Below, piece after piece: positions 16,122 to 26,700 of a stretch of 39,884 nucleotides of DNA. Numbering within the stretch: the first letter of the stretch is position 1; each line of letters begins with the position of its first letter. The position numbers and the translations under genes were made by a program. Below the pieces are notes generated by a model, which searched no databases, was not told the origin of the DNA, and was given only the letters and a program-made list of their open reading frames with translations. Location of the stretch: the NCBI GenBank assembly GCA_946541575.1, contig CAMNJQ010000050.1:1-39884 (forward strand), in the 5' to 3' direction. The DNA is from an uncultured Clostridium sp. (lineage in GTDB: Bacteria; Bacillota_I; Bacilli_A; RF39; UBA660).

Positions 16122-17069
16122 CTACTCCTCAATCAATTCTAAATTAATAAGTAAATCATTTAATTCTTGAGATCTTTCTCTATCATTCAAAGGTGGTAAT
16201 ACATAAAATATTGGTACTCCAGCCTCTTTAGAAAATTCCTTAATATCATCTTCACTAAAAGTAGATCTATTAATTATAATTTTTTTATCTCTTAATTTAT
16301 TAAAAATTGATTTGTCTCTTAACATTAATTTATTTAATTTTAAAACAGTAGGTTCAATCAAATAAAGTGTTTCATCACAAATATTATCTTCATAATCATT
16401 TAAATCAATTAAAATATAATTAAAGTTCTTTGCTTTCATTAATTCAGTTGCCAATGAATCACTTGTAGTTGAAACCATATTTTCTTCTCTAAAAAATGCA
16501 AAATCTCTTTTGTCAACTTCAATAGCAAGAATAGATAATCCATAATTCTCTTCTAGCTCTTTTTTAATCATATAGATTAAGGTACTTGCGCCAGCACTAT
16601 CAGTAACATTTTTAAATCCAATTGTCTTAATTCCAGTAACACCAAGAGATTTACCATCCAAATCTGGTGTTAATGAAGTTGGCGCTGCCCCAATCTGATG
16701 AAGATAGGACACATCATCATAGGTATTAGGCTTATTAAGTAAATAAATAACACCATCCCTATTAGTAGTAAAGTTATAATATCCCATTGAAATCAACTTA
16801 GACAAAAAATAATTTTTTGCCACAGGTGATGTAGGAGGTATTAATAAAATTACTTTATCTATAGGTAAGCCTATAGATAATTTTTGATATGTAGTAATAT
16901 CATCAGCTTTTTTTAAAGCAGTAATATCTATTATCATTCTTGCAAAAAAGAAATTATTAAAAGTACTAATAATTTCCTCTGGGGTAAAAGAACCTCTAAG
17001 AGTTTTAATAATTTCAATATTTAAATTAGAAATCACACTTTCTTGTTCATTCAGTACTAATACATTCAT
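16122..17069 (-). CDS. TadZ/CpaE-like protein with atypical P-loop
   Basis: 315 aa; receiver-like N-terminal region, then IKTIGFKNVTDSAGASTLIYMIKKELEENYGLSILAIEVD and NFNYILIDLNDY, as in MinD/ParA-like TadZ; position in Tad cluster. Confidence 0.65.
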   Translation of the reverse strand: MNVLVLNEQESVISNLNIEIIKTLRGSFTPEEIISTFNNFFFARMIIDITALKKADDITTYQKLSIGLPIDKVILLIPPTSPVAKNYFLSKLISMGYYNFTTNRDGVIYLLNKPNTYDDVSYLHQIGAAPTSLTPDLDGKSLGVTGIKTIGFKNVTDSAGASTLIYMIKKELEENYGLSILAIEVDKRDFAFFREENMVSTTSDSLATELMKAKNFNYILIDLNDYEDNICDETLYLIEPTVLKLNKLMLRDKSIFNKLRDKKIIINRSTFSEDDIKEFSKEAGVPIFYVLPPLNDRERSQELNDLLINLELIEE

Positions 17070-17092
17070 ATCACTAACTACCCCTTTTTATT

Positions 17093-17581
17093 TTATAAAC
17101 CACTAGAATTACCACCATATTTAGATTCAGCCGCTTCTATTTCCGTTTGACTTATACCATAGCCTTTACATTTATTCTTACCTAGGAATAACAATTCACC
17201 TTCAGAAGAAGAAGCATCAATTATAGTACCTGTTGTGATCTGAGAGGTTTCACCTTTAACAGCAACATCTAAAGCCCAACCTACTATAGGAACTTCAAAT
17301 GTAGCATAAAGTTTCAAGTAATAATATCCACCCTTAGATTGAACAGGATTATACTTACAAATAAGATATTTACCATCAGCAGGATATCCAAGTTCTGTAA
17401 GTACATCTTCAAGTTCTTCTACAGTAGATACTCCCTCAGCCCTTTCAATATAATTAATCACTGAATTCTTTATTTTATAAACTCTAGCATATCTGATAAC
17501 AGATGCCATAAAAGTAATAAAAATACTCATAAAGAACAATACAATCCAAAAAAGCATTGTACCACCAATAGATTCACGCAT
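17093..17581 (-). CDS. TadE/pseudopilin-like protein
   Basis: 162 aa; MRESIGGTMLFWIVLFFMSIFITFMASVIRYARV single N-terminal TM and periplasmic-type domain. Confidence 0.6.
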   Translation of the reverse strand: MRESIGGTMLFWIVLFFMSIFITFMASVIRYARVYKIKNSVINYIERAEGVSTVEELEDVLTELGYPADGKYLICKYNPVQSKGGYYYLKLYATFEVPIVGWALDVAVKGETSQITTGTIIDASSSEGELLFLGKNKCKGYGISQTEIEAAESKYGGNSSGL

Positions 17582-17602
17582 CTATTATCACACTCCTAAT
17601 TA

Positions 17603-17818
17603 CTAATGATTTGTTAATCCATCACCACCAGTTGCGCCACCAGTACTTTTATTAGTAGTATTTCTTGGTGTAGCAACAGTTTTGTCAGTTGATTCATCCC
17701 ATTTGTCACCAATTCCACCTAAAATATCAGGTAAAAATATAACTACAAATCCTAAAACTGCAGCTATTGCAATAATAGTAACTAATGTCATGTTTAATTC
17801 TCCAGTTGCTTCTTTCAT
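17603..17818 (-). CDS. Small pilin-like protein (Flp-like candidate)
   Basis: 71 aa; MKEATGELNMTLVTIIAIAAVLGFVVIFLPDILGGIGDKW + Ser/Thr/Gly tail; directly after tadB/tadC-like genes. Confidence 0.55.
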   Translation of the reverse strand: MKEATGELNMTLVTIIAIAAVLGFVVIFLPDILGGIGDKWDESTDKTVATPRNTTNKSTGGATGGDGLTNH

Positions 17819-17884
17819 AAAATATCTATCTCCTTTCTATTTTACTAAAATAATTATAATATTATTTTTTACAAATATCAATAA

Positions 17885-18676
17885 TTAAATACCAAAAAGC
17901 ATTAACATTGACAATAATAGTATAGCCATTGTTCCACCACCAGTAACAACAAGCATTATCATAGTTTTCTTCTCCATTGCATCAAGTCTTTGCTTATATT
18001 TAACTTCACGCGCTTTATTTTGAAGAGACGATACTGATTTAGAAAATAATAACAATTGTTTATATTTATTTTCCTGAGCACCAAGACCTAATCTATAAAG
18101 TAATCTCATCATTCTCATAGAATCACGTACAGGATACATTATTGCAAAATCCATATAAGGTTGAATTGAAGAATCACCTGCATCTATCTTGGCAATCATT
18201 TGTCTAAGTCCCGTTTTAAACACATCTGGTGCTGTTTCTATTGATCTTGCAATTGCAACAGGAACTGTATAATTTTGACATAATATCTCCAAATTTTTTA
18301 AATAATAAGGAAGAAGTAAATCAATTTGTGCCATATATCTTTTATAATATGATTTCAAGCTTGAATAACCAGACTTAAAAACTACATAAGACACTATCAA
18401 GAGCATTGCTACATTTAAAAAGCTAATTGCTCCTCCTAAAGCCATCATAGTAAATAGCATTAAGAATGTATAAAAAGCATTTTTAATTCTACTCATATAT
18501 ACAACATTAGGCTTTACATTTTCACCATATTTTGTAATTAAAAGAAAATCATAATCTTTTTCTTTAAAATACAATAAATAACCATCATCTGTATTAAAAA
18601 ATTTCTTTGTATCAATTGTTTCAGTATAGAAAATAGCTACTAAAAATAAACCAAGTATCAAAAATGATTCTAACAT
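17885..18676 (-). CDS. TadC-like (T2SS F family) membrane protein
   Basis: 263 aa; TM topology and conserved MIAKIDAGDSSIQPYMDFA...LYRLGLGAQENKYKQLLLFSKSVSSLQNKAREVKYKQRLDAMEKKTMIMLV. Confidence 0.75.
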   Translation of the reverse strand: MLESFLILGLFLVAIFYTETIDTKKFFNTDDGYLLYFKEKDYDFLLITKYGENVKPNVVYMSRIKNAFYTFLMLFTMMALGGAISFLNVAMLLIVSYVVFKSGYSSLKSYYKRYMAQIDLLLPYYLKNLEILCQNYTVPVAIARSIETAPDVFKTGLRQMIAKIDAGDSSIQPYMDFAIMYPVRDSMRMMRLLYRLGLGAQENKYKQLLLFSKSVSSLQNKAREVKYKQRLDAMEKKTMIMLVVTGGGTMAILLLSMLMLFGI

Positions 18677-19575
18677 TATTCAGCACCTACATTCTCGTTA
18701 TAATATTTTTCTCCATTAAGAAGAAAATAACTATTAAATAACACTATTCCGTGAAGTGCTACACTTACAACTGGTTCTTTAAGAATTTCTAGATAATTAT
18801 CAATACCAAGTAAATACTGAACTAAAGCAACCATAGCATAAAGAAGTAAACCATATTGGACAAATTGCTTATGGAAGTTTTGTCTATCAATTCTATCACG
18901 ATATACTCCCTCAACTAACACGTCTATATCCAAAAGCATATTTTCTAAAACTTCTGTAGAATCTTGTGCACCTTCTCTTGTTATTTGTAAGAATAATTGA
19001 TGCATATTTCTAACCATATGATAATCATACTTTGAATTCATAAATTCTATGGACTCATTAATATCACCATTTTTATAAGCAAGTTCAATCATATGTTTAA
19101 CATCATCTAAAACTGGATTATCTAAAACTCCAGATGTATAAACTCCCTCTAATGCCTTAACAAAATTTTGAGTAGTTTGAAATTCCATAATAGTATTTGT
19201 GGTATAAACTTGTATTTGTTCAAAAAGGAATTCAGAATAAACTCTCTTGCATCTTAAATATGTTAAATATGGAACAATAGCTATAATTACAACTACATAA
19301 ATAGCAGACACTGTCATATTATAGAAATATAAATAAGAAATACCAAAAGCTAAACCAGCAAATATAGTAATCTGGATAAAGTATTCCTTAACAGTATATT
19401 CTTGTCCCATCTCTTTTACTTTTTTTCTAATCTCAGCAAAAGAATATGGAGCATATTTTCCATACAATCCTGATGACTGTTCAACCACAAAATCGTGCAT
19501 TGAGGAATCACCTTTTTTAAAATAGAACAATATACCAAATCCTAGTAATGCCAATGCAATAATTGTTTCAATCAT
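18676..19575 (-). CDS. TadB-like (T2SS F family) membrane protein
   Basis: 299 aa; GspF-type topology; overlaps the tadC-like gene by 1 nt. Confidence 0.7.
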   Translation of the reverse strand: MIETIIALALLGFGILFYFKKGDSSMHDFVVEQSSGLYGKYAPYSFAEIRKKVKEMGQEYTVKEYFIQITIFAGLAFGISYLYFYNMTVSAIYVVVIIAIVPYLTYLRCKRVYSEFLFEQIQVYTTNTIMEFQTTQNFVKALEGVYTSGVLDNPVLDDVKHMIELAYKNGDINESIEFMNSKYDYHMVRNMHQLFLQITREGAQDSTEVLENMLLDIDVLVEGVYRDRIDRQNFHKQFVQYGLLLYAMVALVQYLLGIDNYLEILKEPVVSVALHGIVLFNSYFLLNGEKYYNENVGAE

Positions 19576-19609
19576 AAGGCACCTTCTTTCAAATTATTTT
19601 TTTAATTAT

Positions 19610-22210
19610 TTATTTAAGAACTCCAGAAAAGAATTTCTGCTTAGTAAACGGTTTTTTTGTTTTAGGAACAACGGGCTTATTAATTAATTCAGGCTTAATT
19701 TCTTGAACTTCTTCTAACTTTGTTGCAGCCATTAACTGTGAATCAATAGACTTGTTTGTATTTGCAGATTGAGAATTATTATTTAGTGATGGAAGTGGTA
19801 TTAAATGCTCTTTAGGCATAGTAAAACTATTACCATCTACTGATGCAGGTTCAAAAATTTGATCATACTGAACTGGTTCTTGAACCATATTGTTATCTAT
19901 ATTTCCACCAAAGAACTGCCCTTGTTGTGGAATATTTACATTATTATTATATATATCATTACCATTCATCTGTGTTGGAGGCATTAATATCTCTAAACCA
20001 GTCTTTTTTGGAGCTGTATCAACTACCGGTTGTACTGGTACTACAGGTTGAGCTGCTACTTCAGCTACTGGTTGTACTGGTACTACAGGTTGAGTTGCTA
20101 CTTCAGCTACTGGTTGTACTGGTACTACAGGTTGAGCTGCTACTTCAGCTACTGGTTGTACTGGTACTACAGGCTGAGCTGCTACTTCAGCTACTGGTTG
20201 TACTGGTACTACAGGCTGAGCTGTTACTTCTGCTACTGGTTGTACTGGTACTACAGGCTGAGCTGCTACTTCAGCTACTGGTTGTACTGGTACTACAGGC
20301 TGAGCTGCTACTTCTGCTACTGGTTGTACTGGTACTACAGGTTGAGTTGCTACTTCAGCTACTGGTTGTACTGGTACTACAGGTTGAGTTGCTACTTCAG
20401 CTACTGGTTGTACTGGTACTACAGGCTGAGTTGCTACTTCAGCTACTGGTTGTACTGGTACTACAGGCTGAGCTGTTACTTCAGCTACTGGTTGAACTGG
20501 TACTACAGGCTGAGTTGCTACTTCAGCTACTTCTTGTAATTGAGCACCATTAGGTAGTGGACTATCCATAATAGAATTATCATCTATAGTTTCACTATCT
20601 CCTAACTCTTCTAATACTGGAGTAGATTGTGATTCCATAGAACCTACCATTTCTTGCTTTTCATCGATTACATTTTTAGTAGGAATAGATTCTTCTAAAG
20701 TTTCCATTTCCTTTTTTACAGGTTTAGCATTAGAAGAAATATCAGCTAATTTTAATTTTGGTACTTTCTTAGGAATTTCTTTTTGAACATTTTCAGCTAT
20801 TTTAGGTTCTTCTATTTTTGTTTCAACATTTATAGATTCATTAGTAGAAATTGAAGAATGATTAACAGTATTATTTATACCATTTGCTCTATTAGCTTCT
20901 TCTAATGAACTCATTTTTTCACCAAACAAATTAGTTATATCGACTCCTTGACCTTCAAGGTAGTTCTTAATGTATTTTGTAGGTTCATTATATGTTTCTT
21001 CACCACCTACAGTTTTTAAGTATATATTATTAAATTTAGGTTCATTCGTATCATCGGTAACAAAGAACTCACATACACCAGCTATTTCACGAACGAATCT
21101 TTTTTCTTCAGGTTTATATCGACCACGAACAAATACACCAATTTGAACATAACGATAAATTGTCTTCAAGAATTGTTCAACATCTATATTTGATTCAAGC
21201 AAACTATACATACGATGCGGAATACTTTCAGCCTTATCAGCATGTATTGTGGATAAAATATAGTGTCCAGATGAAATAGAGTTACGAACAGCCGTAACTG
21301 CTTCTGCACTACGAACCTCTGATAATAATATCCAAATTGGGTTTTGTCTCATACATGTAACTAACACATCAGAATATGATGCAATATTATTTGTTTTCAT
21401 TGCAACAATATCCCTTTGTGGAAATATTCTATCCAAGTGAAGTTCCAAAGTATCTTCAATTGTAATTATTTTTTCATTTTCAGCAGTATGTGCTGCAAGA
21501 TACTTAATTAACTCGGTTTTTCCTGAACCAGTTTCTCCACATACAATAATATTACAATGTCCTTTAACACAATTAATTAAAAAGTCATGAATACTTAATC
21601 TAACATATTTTTCATTTAATAGTTTCTGCTTTTCTAGTCTTATTTTAGCTGGAGTTTTACGAAAAACAACAGCTATACCATTTCTTGCAATTGAATCATG
21701 AACAAAGTTCATACGTAACTCAGCACTTTCTGAGTCAAGGAATGGATGAGCCATATTAAAAGTCTTACCCATGATATTAGAACATTGGAAAGCAATTTTT
21801 TCTATTAATTCATTATTGACATCTTGTTGATCTGCTCTATAAACACCTCTTGATAAACTTTTTAACCAAAGTTGTCCATTGTTACTATAGGAAATATCTG
21901 TTATATCATCGTCATCCAAATATTTTTTTAAAGGACCGAAATCTATTTGTGAAAAGTTATCTGCATCACGTTCAAAATTAGTTTTTTTAGTTTCAGCTTT
22001 TTGAAAATCTTTTATAGCTTCTTCATCATTACTATTTTCTGCTTCACTAACTCCTGCCATTAAATCAGGCTTAGTTTTTTGTGGACTAGCCTGAGTATCA
22101 GCAACATTTTCAGTAACTGTTTCTGATGTTTGATTTTCTGTTGAAACAGGCTCACTAGTACTTGAAGCACCACCTATTCCAATATTGCCAAAATTCATTG
22201 ACTCATTCAT
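19610..22210 (-). CDS. CpaF/TadA-family secretion ATPase with long repetitive C-terminal extension
   Basis: 866 aa; Walker A VCGETGSGKTELIKYL, ITIEDTLELHL, MRQNPIWILLSEVRSAEAVTAVRNSISSGHYILSTIHADKA; after about residue 430 a low-complexity extension. Confidence 0.9.
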   Translation of the reverse strand: MNESMNFGNIGIGGASSTSEPVSTENQTSETVTENVADTQASPQKTKPDLMAGVSEAENSNDEEAIKDFQKAETKKTNFERDADNFSQIDFGPLKKYLDDDDITDISYSNNGQLWLKSLSRGVYRADQQDVNNELIEKIAFQCSNIMGKTFNMAHPFLDSESAELRMNFVHDSIARNGIAVVFRKTPAKIRLEKQKLLNEKYVRLSIHDFLINCVKGHCNIIVCGETGSGKTELIKYLAAHTAENEKIITIEDTLELHLDRIFPQRDIVAMKTNNIASYSDVLVTCMRQNPIWILLSEVRSAEAVTAVRNSISSGHYILSTIHADKAESIPHRMYSLLESNIDVEQFLKTIYRYVQIGVFVRGRYKPEEKRFVREIAGVCEFFVTDDTNEPKFNNIYLKTVGGEETYNEPTKYIKNYLEGQGVDITNLFGEKMSSLEEANRANGINNTVNHSSISTNESINVETKIEEPKIAENVQKEIPKKVPKLKLADISSNAKPVKKEMETLEESIPTKNVIDEKQEMVGSMESQSTPVLEELGDSETIDDNSIMDSPLPNGAQLQEVAEVATQPVVPVQPVAEVTAQPVVPVQPVAEVATQPVVPVQPVAEVATQPVVPVQPVAEVATQPVVPVQPVAEVAAQPVVPVQPVAEVAAQPVVPVQPVAEVTAQPVVPVQPVAEVAAQPVVPVQPVAEVAAQPVVPVQPVAEVATQPVVPVQPVAEVAAQPVVPVQPVVDTAPKKTGLEILMPPTQMNGNDIYNNNVNIPQQGQFFGGNIDNNMVQEPVQYDQIFEPASVDGNSFTMPKEHLIPLPSLNNNSQSANTNKSIDSQLMAATKLEEVQEIKPELINKPVVPKTKKPFTKQKFFSGVLK
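20028..20531 (-). repeat. 42-bp tandem repeat x12 encoding AEV(A/T)(T/A)QPVVPVQPV
   Basis: Direct reading of 12 in-frame 42-nt units within the CpaF-like gene. Confidence 0.92.
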
Positions 22211-22242
22211 ATTCCACCTCTATTTATTCTTAATTATTTTTA

Positions 22243-23094
22243 TTATTGGCCAATTATTTCATTACCAGTTGGAACCTTAATATCCTCCGGAATAGTTTCA
22301 GCTAAATTTAATATATGTTCTTGTAAAAATTCACTAGCAATAGTTGAAGGAACCTTTTTATCTCCTTCCTTAAAATATGCCGTAGTAGGTACTGGAATTA
22401 CATCAATTCTTGAGAATCCACTAGTTCCTGAAATTGAATATGCATTAATAGCACTTATTTTTCTCATAAGCAAATGTTGTTCTTCAGGCAAAGAGAATAA
22501 AATTACATATGGAGAATTAGACTGTTGTGAATCATCAAAAACATTTCTACCATCAGCCGTTTTTACTTGCAATACTTTAACATTTTCTAGTAATTTTCCA
22601 ACTAAAGCTTTACCATTCATTTTTGTAGAAATATATATATCTATATATCTATTTGGAAGAATAGAATTTGTATAACTTGTTAACATATTTACAGTCAAAT
22701 AATATAAAGTTTCTCCTTCATCAACACCAAATAATGACTCATCTGGTAAATCTTCCCTATCAACTATTGCACCATCATAAAACATACTTCCTTGAGGAAT
22801 TGTAGTATCATAGTTAACATACCTTCCAATAATATCCATATCATGAGCATAATAAGATGAAGCTATTGCATCACGAGGAATGCTTACATATACAATATCC
22901 TCACTTGTGATTTGATGTCTTGGAGAAAGTCTTGCTGCAGCAACTGGTACACGTACAGGTTTTGTTGCATTATTAACACGAAGATTATAACCAACTACTA
23001 ACACTAAAACTGCAAGTAATGCACATAAGCCTGTAACAAATCCTTTACTTTTTAACATTCTCTTTAAACTAGATTTACTAACATTATTATTCAT
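22243..23094 (-). CDS. CpaB/RcpC-like Flp pilus assembly protein (SAF domain)
   Basis: 283 aa; N-terminal TM, then VPVAAARLSPRHQITSEDIVYVSIPRDAI...YDTTIPQGSMFYDGAIV SAF pattern. Confidence 0.8.
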   Translation of the reverse strand: MNNNVSKSSLKRMLKSKGFVTGLCALLAVLVLVVGYNLRVNNATKPVRVPVAAARLSPRHQITSEDIVYVSIPRDAIASSYYAHDMDIIGRYVNYDTTIPQGSMFYDGAIVDREDLPDESLFGVDEGETLYYLTVNMLTSYTNSILPNRYIDIYISTKMNGKALVGKLLENVKVLQVKTADGRNVFDDSQQSNSPYVILFSLPEEQHLLMRKISAINAYSISGTSGFSRIDVIPVPTTAYFKEGDKKVPSTIASEFLQEHILNLAETIPEDIKVPTGNEIIGQ

Positions 23095-23191
23095 AATATA
23101 TCACCCTTTCACTCTAATTACATAAACTCTCTATTCTATAAACTAGTATACGATAATTTAAATTAAAAGACAACACACTAATTAAAAAAAA

Positions 23192-23211
23192 AGAAAGATT
23201 TTACTCTTTCT
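23192..23211 (-). terminator. Intrinsic terminator after the 23227..23721 gene
   Basis: AGAAAGA/TCTTTCT stem followed by T9 on the minus strand. Confidence 0.65.
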
Positions 23212-23226
23212 TTTTATATCATCTTA

Positions 23227-23721
23227 TTATTCATCATTTTTTGTAGATTCAAGAATTCCAGTAATCGAATTAACAATATCTGCATAAGAATCTTCTTCAG
23301 TTACATTAAAGAACTTTACAAATGAGAATTCTTCAGTTGCAGCAAGAGATAAAGAAACTTTTGGAGGACATTCGTCGATATCATGAATTACAATTCTATA
23401 TTTTCTATTAAGTTCAGCTGATTCAGCAAACCTTCTTGTAAAACTTTCAACAAATTTTTCTTTAACTATTCTAATTGTTCCAGGAACTCCAGCTTCACAA
23501 TGCATTGATTCAGGGTCAGTTTCATAAGTGACCCCATCCCATCCAGTACCTTCTTCATATGCTTTAACATCCACAGAATCAATCATTGCAGCTTTAGTAA
23601 CTTCTTTTAGTAAGTAATAGTTTTGCTCATTAATAACAATAACATTTCCAAAGATATTAATTAAAACAATTCCTAAAATTCCAATTATCATAAAGAAATA
23701 CATCCATACTGACTCATTCAT
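23227..23721 (-). CDS. TadE/pseudopilin-like protein
   Basis: 164 aa; MNESVWMYFFMIIGILGIVLINIFGNVIVINEQNYYLLKEVTKAA single TM; overlaps the upstream gene by 8 nt. Confidence 0.55.
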   Translation of the reverse strand: MNESVWMYFFMIIGILGIVLINIFGNVIVINEQNYYLLKEVTKAAMIDSVDVKAYEEGTGWDGVTYETDPESMHCEAGVPGTIRIVKEKFVESFTRRFAESAELNRKYRIVIHDIDECPPKVSLSLAATEEFSFVKFFNVTEEDSYADIVNSITGILESTKNDE

Positions 23722-26700
23722 TCACATCACTCTTTCCGTTTTTTGAATTATAAGAAGAAATTGTAAACAAATTACTGAAATCTTTATGAATAAATTGGCT
23801 TCTATATTTGTTTATTGTTTCGGAATCACTATTATCATTTATTTCTTTATTTTGTTTTTCAACTTCTCTTATATAATCAGAATATGCATCAACATTACTT
23901 TCATTATTTTTTCTAGTATCTTCTCTTATTCTTCTAATATCTTCAGGAGTCAAATCAATAATATATTCAACCTGACCACTATCCGCATTAACGCCTGTAA
24001 CAGCTGTAGAATCATAATTATCCTCAATTATAAAATCTTCAAATCCCGTCCAGTTAGCACCGACTTTTCTATTATTAGGAAATGGGTCTGTGTTACTAAT
24101 AGAACGGAATACAAAGCCGTCATCTGGACAATTATACACTTTATAACACCTAGATACGCATTGTTTATATTCAATTTTTTCAACTGAGCCAAATTTATCA
24201 GAACAAAAGCTCTCAACTACGCCTAAAGAATCAGCATCACATTTAGGAATATTCGGGCAATCATACCAACAATCATTAATACATTCTAAAGGACTTTTAT
24301 ATCCATTTATATCAGTTAAATAATTAGGATTACAATAAGAAGCAACATCGCTTCTAGAAGCATCTCCATTTGGATTAATATCTGTCTTACAATTAGTGCC
24401 TCCACCACCTTGTGGTTCTGGAATTGAAGGATCTATAAATTTAGAACAACAATTCACTCCATCACTCAAAAATAAATATAATCCTTCATTACCAACTAAA
24501 GACTTACTTATTGAAACAATAAATTCACCATCTTTATTCTTATAAATAGTTAGCTTCTCAGAACTTTTATTAGTAGACACATTAAGTGAATTTGCACTTG
24601 CATTACTCCAATTTACTTTATATCTATAATATTTATCATCAGAAGAATCAGATAATTTTACCAAATCACAAACAGAACATTTACTTAATTTAAAATCTTT
24701 TGAACAAGTAACTGTCTCAACATCTGAAACAACTATTCCAGAAACTGTAACCTCTTCTAAACCTGTAGTAGTTCTTGGCATAACTACTAGTTTATCAGAT
24801 AACCCTTCAGTAGAATCAGTTGTAGTAATTTCAGACTCTTTACCCACAGCAATATTATATGACTTAATATTTTGATTATCAGATAAAACTGTAATTTTAG
24901 CAGTAATACCATTTTCGCCATGATATACTCCATCTAAAAGTTCACTACCATTTTCATCTGAAACAGTTATAAAGCAATCTAAACCATGCCCAGGATTTGG
25001 ACATATATCATCCTCAATAAATCCACTTTCATTACAATTAATTAATCTTTGCGAAGTATTAGGCATATTAGAATCTTTTGTTAAAGCAGCAGTTGTGTAA
25101 AATTCAACACTATATTTTTCTTTGCTATTTAATGGTTTTAAAGCAGTATAATATTTATTTTGACCTTTAATCTCTATTTTTTCTCCATCAACATTAATTG
25201 AATAACATACACCACTATTTATAGACGAAGTACCTCTTCCATCATTTGAAATACAAGATTTCTGCATTACATATAACTGAGTTCCTTCACCACTTGAAAC
25301 ATAAGAATTAGAATAAACACTACCAGTGGCTCCTCTATCATATGTTTGAGCAACACTATAGCCTTTCCCTTCTGACCATACATGATCTTGTCTTTTTTCA
25401 CCATATCCTATTTTAGTTACTATTTTAGGTTCATCTTCTGAAACAAGCTCAAATGTATTTGGTGTATTTATCACTTTGTCATTTTCTTTTTCTGTTACAG
25501 TAGTAAAAATACTTACTCTATCATCATCGATTGTATAATCAAGTTGTGTCCAAGATAATTGATCACTACTATGATCATCATCTCCTATGAGAGAAGCTAC
25601 TGTATGCATCATAGGATCAGTAAAGTCTTGATTAATTAAAAAATTATTTCCATATTTTCTTTCAGTTTCAGATTTAGATATTTTATTATATCTATCCAAT
25701 AATTCTATTAAATATTTTCTAGTTTGTTTTTCTTCAACACATGTATCACCAACAATTTTGGTACAAACAGTTTCTCTTGAATGAAATGATGCATAGGCAA
25801 GTACCCATGAGTCAAGATCAAACCAAACAGTACAATTCTTTCTACCATTTAATCTAGTCCAATAATCAATTCCTACACCAGAAGTTAACTTAATTTTAGA
25901 AATATCAGAAAAAGTGAAATAAGAATTTTCTGTACAACTAACATTTATAAATGTTTTCTGATCTATTGGAAGATTATCAGCATCATTATAGCACCACTGA
26001 TTAGTTAATTTTTCTTTTTTAGTGTCCTCAGCAGAAGCATTTGAATCTGATGATACTTTACTGCAATAAGATGTTGTTTTATTAGTTGCAGTAGAACAAG
26101 CCGCCTTATTTACAATATCTTGTTTCTCTTTATCACTATAAAAAGTAGAACAATTATTATCAGCTTTTTTATACTGACAATTATTAACTATACAATCTTG
26201 TTTCATTTTGTAAGCATTTTCTCTATCATCATAACCAACTAAGTTATCACAAAATTTTTCAGCACATTCTAGATCACCAACAGTACATGGTGCATGTTCT
26301 GCATTGACACAAGGAGTATAGCTATTAATTGTTTCTGGAACCCACATAAATAGTGTACAAGAAGCACTATCTTTTCCATCATTAGGTGTATCAGCAAATC
26401 TATAATAGAAAGTATTTTTATAAATACTGTCTGGTTGAGTACTATTCTTACCAACAAGTGCACTTTCAAGAGATGGACCAATAAAATATTCTGTAAAACA
26501 TTGATCACTATCATCAGTACAGTTTTTAATTTGAGATCCAGATTTTATTAATTTATGTTCTGCATTATCAGTTGTAACAGTAAAAAGTCCACAATCATGT
26601 GCTGGAGAAATTATTGAATAAAAGTGATTTTCAACTGATGTCATTTGATTATACATGTGAATTCTATATCCAGTACAAGTGGAGTATGTACAAGTTGCAT

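Noticed and set aside
20028-20531. Possible CRISPR array
   Set aside because: Direct 42-bp tandem repeats without spacers, in frame within a coding sequence; no other repeat-spacer structure seen in the window.
19843-20553. Plus-strand ORFs of 236 and 169 aa (LYWYYRLSCYFSYW repeats)
   Set aside because: They are antisense readings of the 42-bp coding repeat in the CpaF-like gene; the minus-strand frame has clear ATPase motifs.
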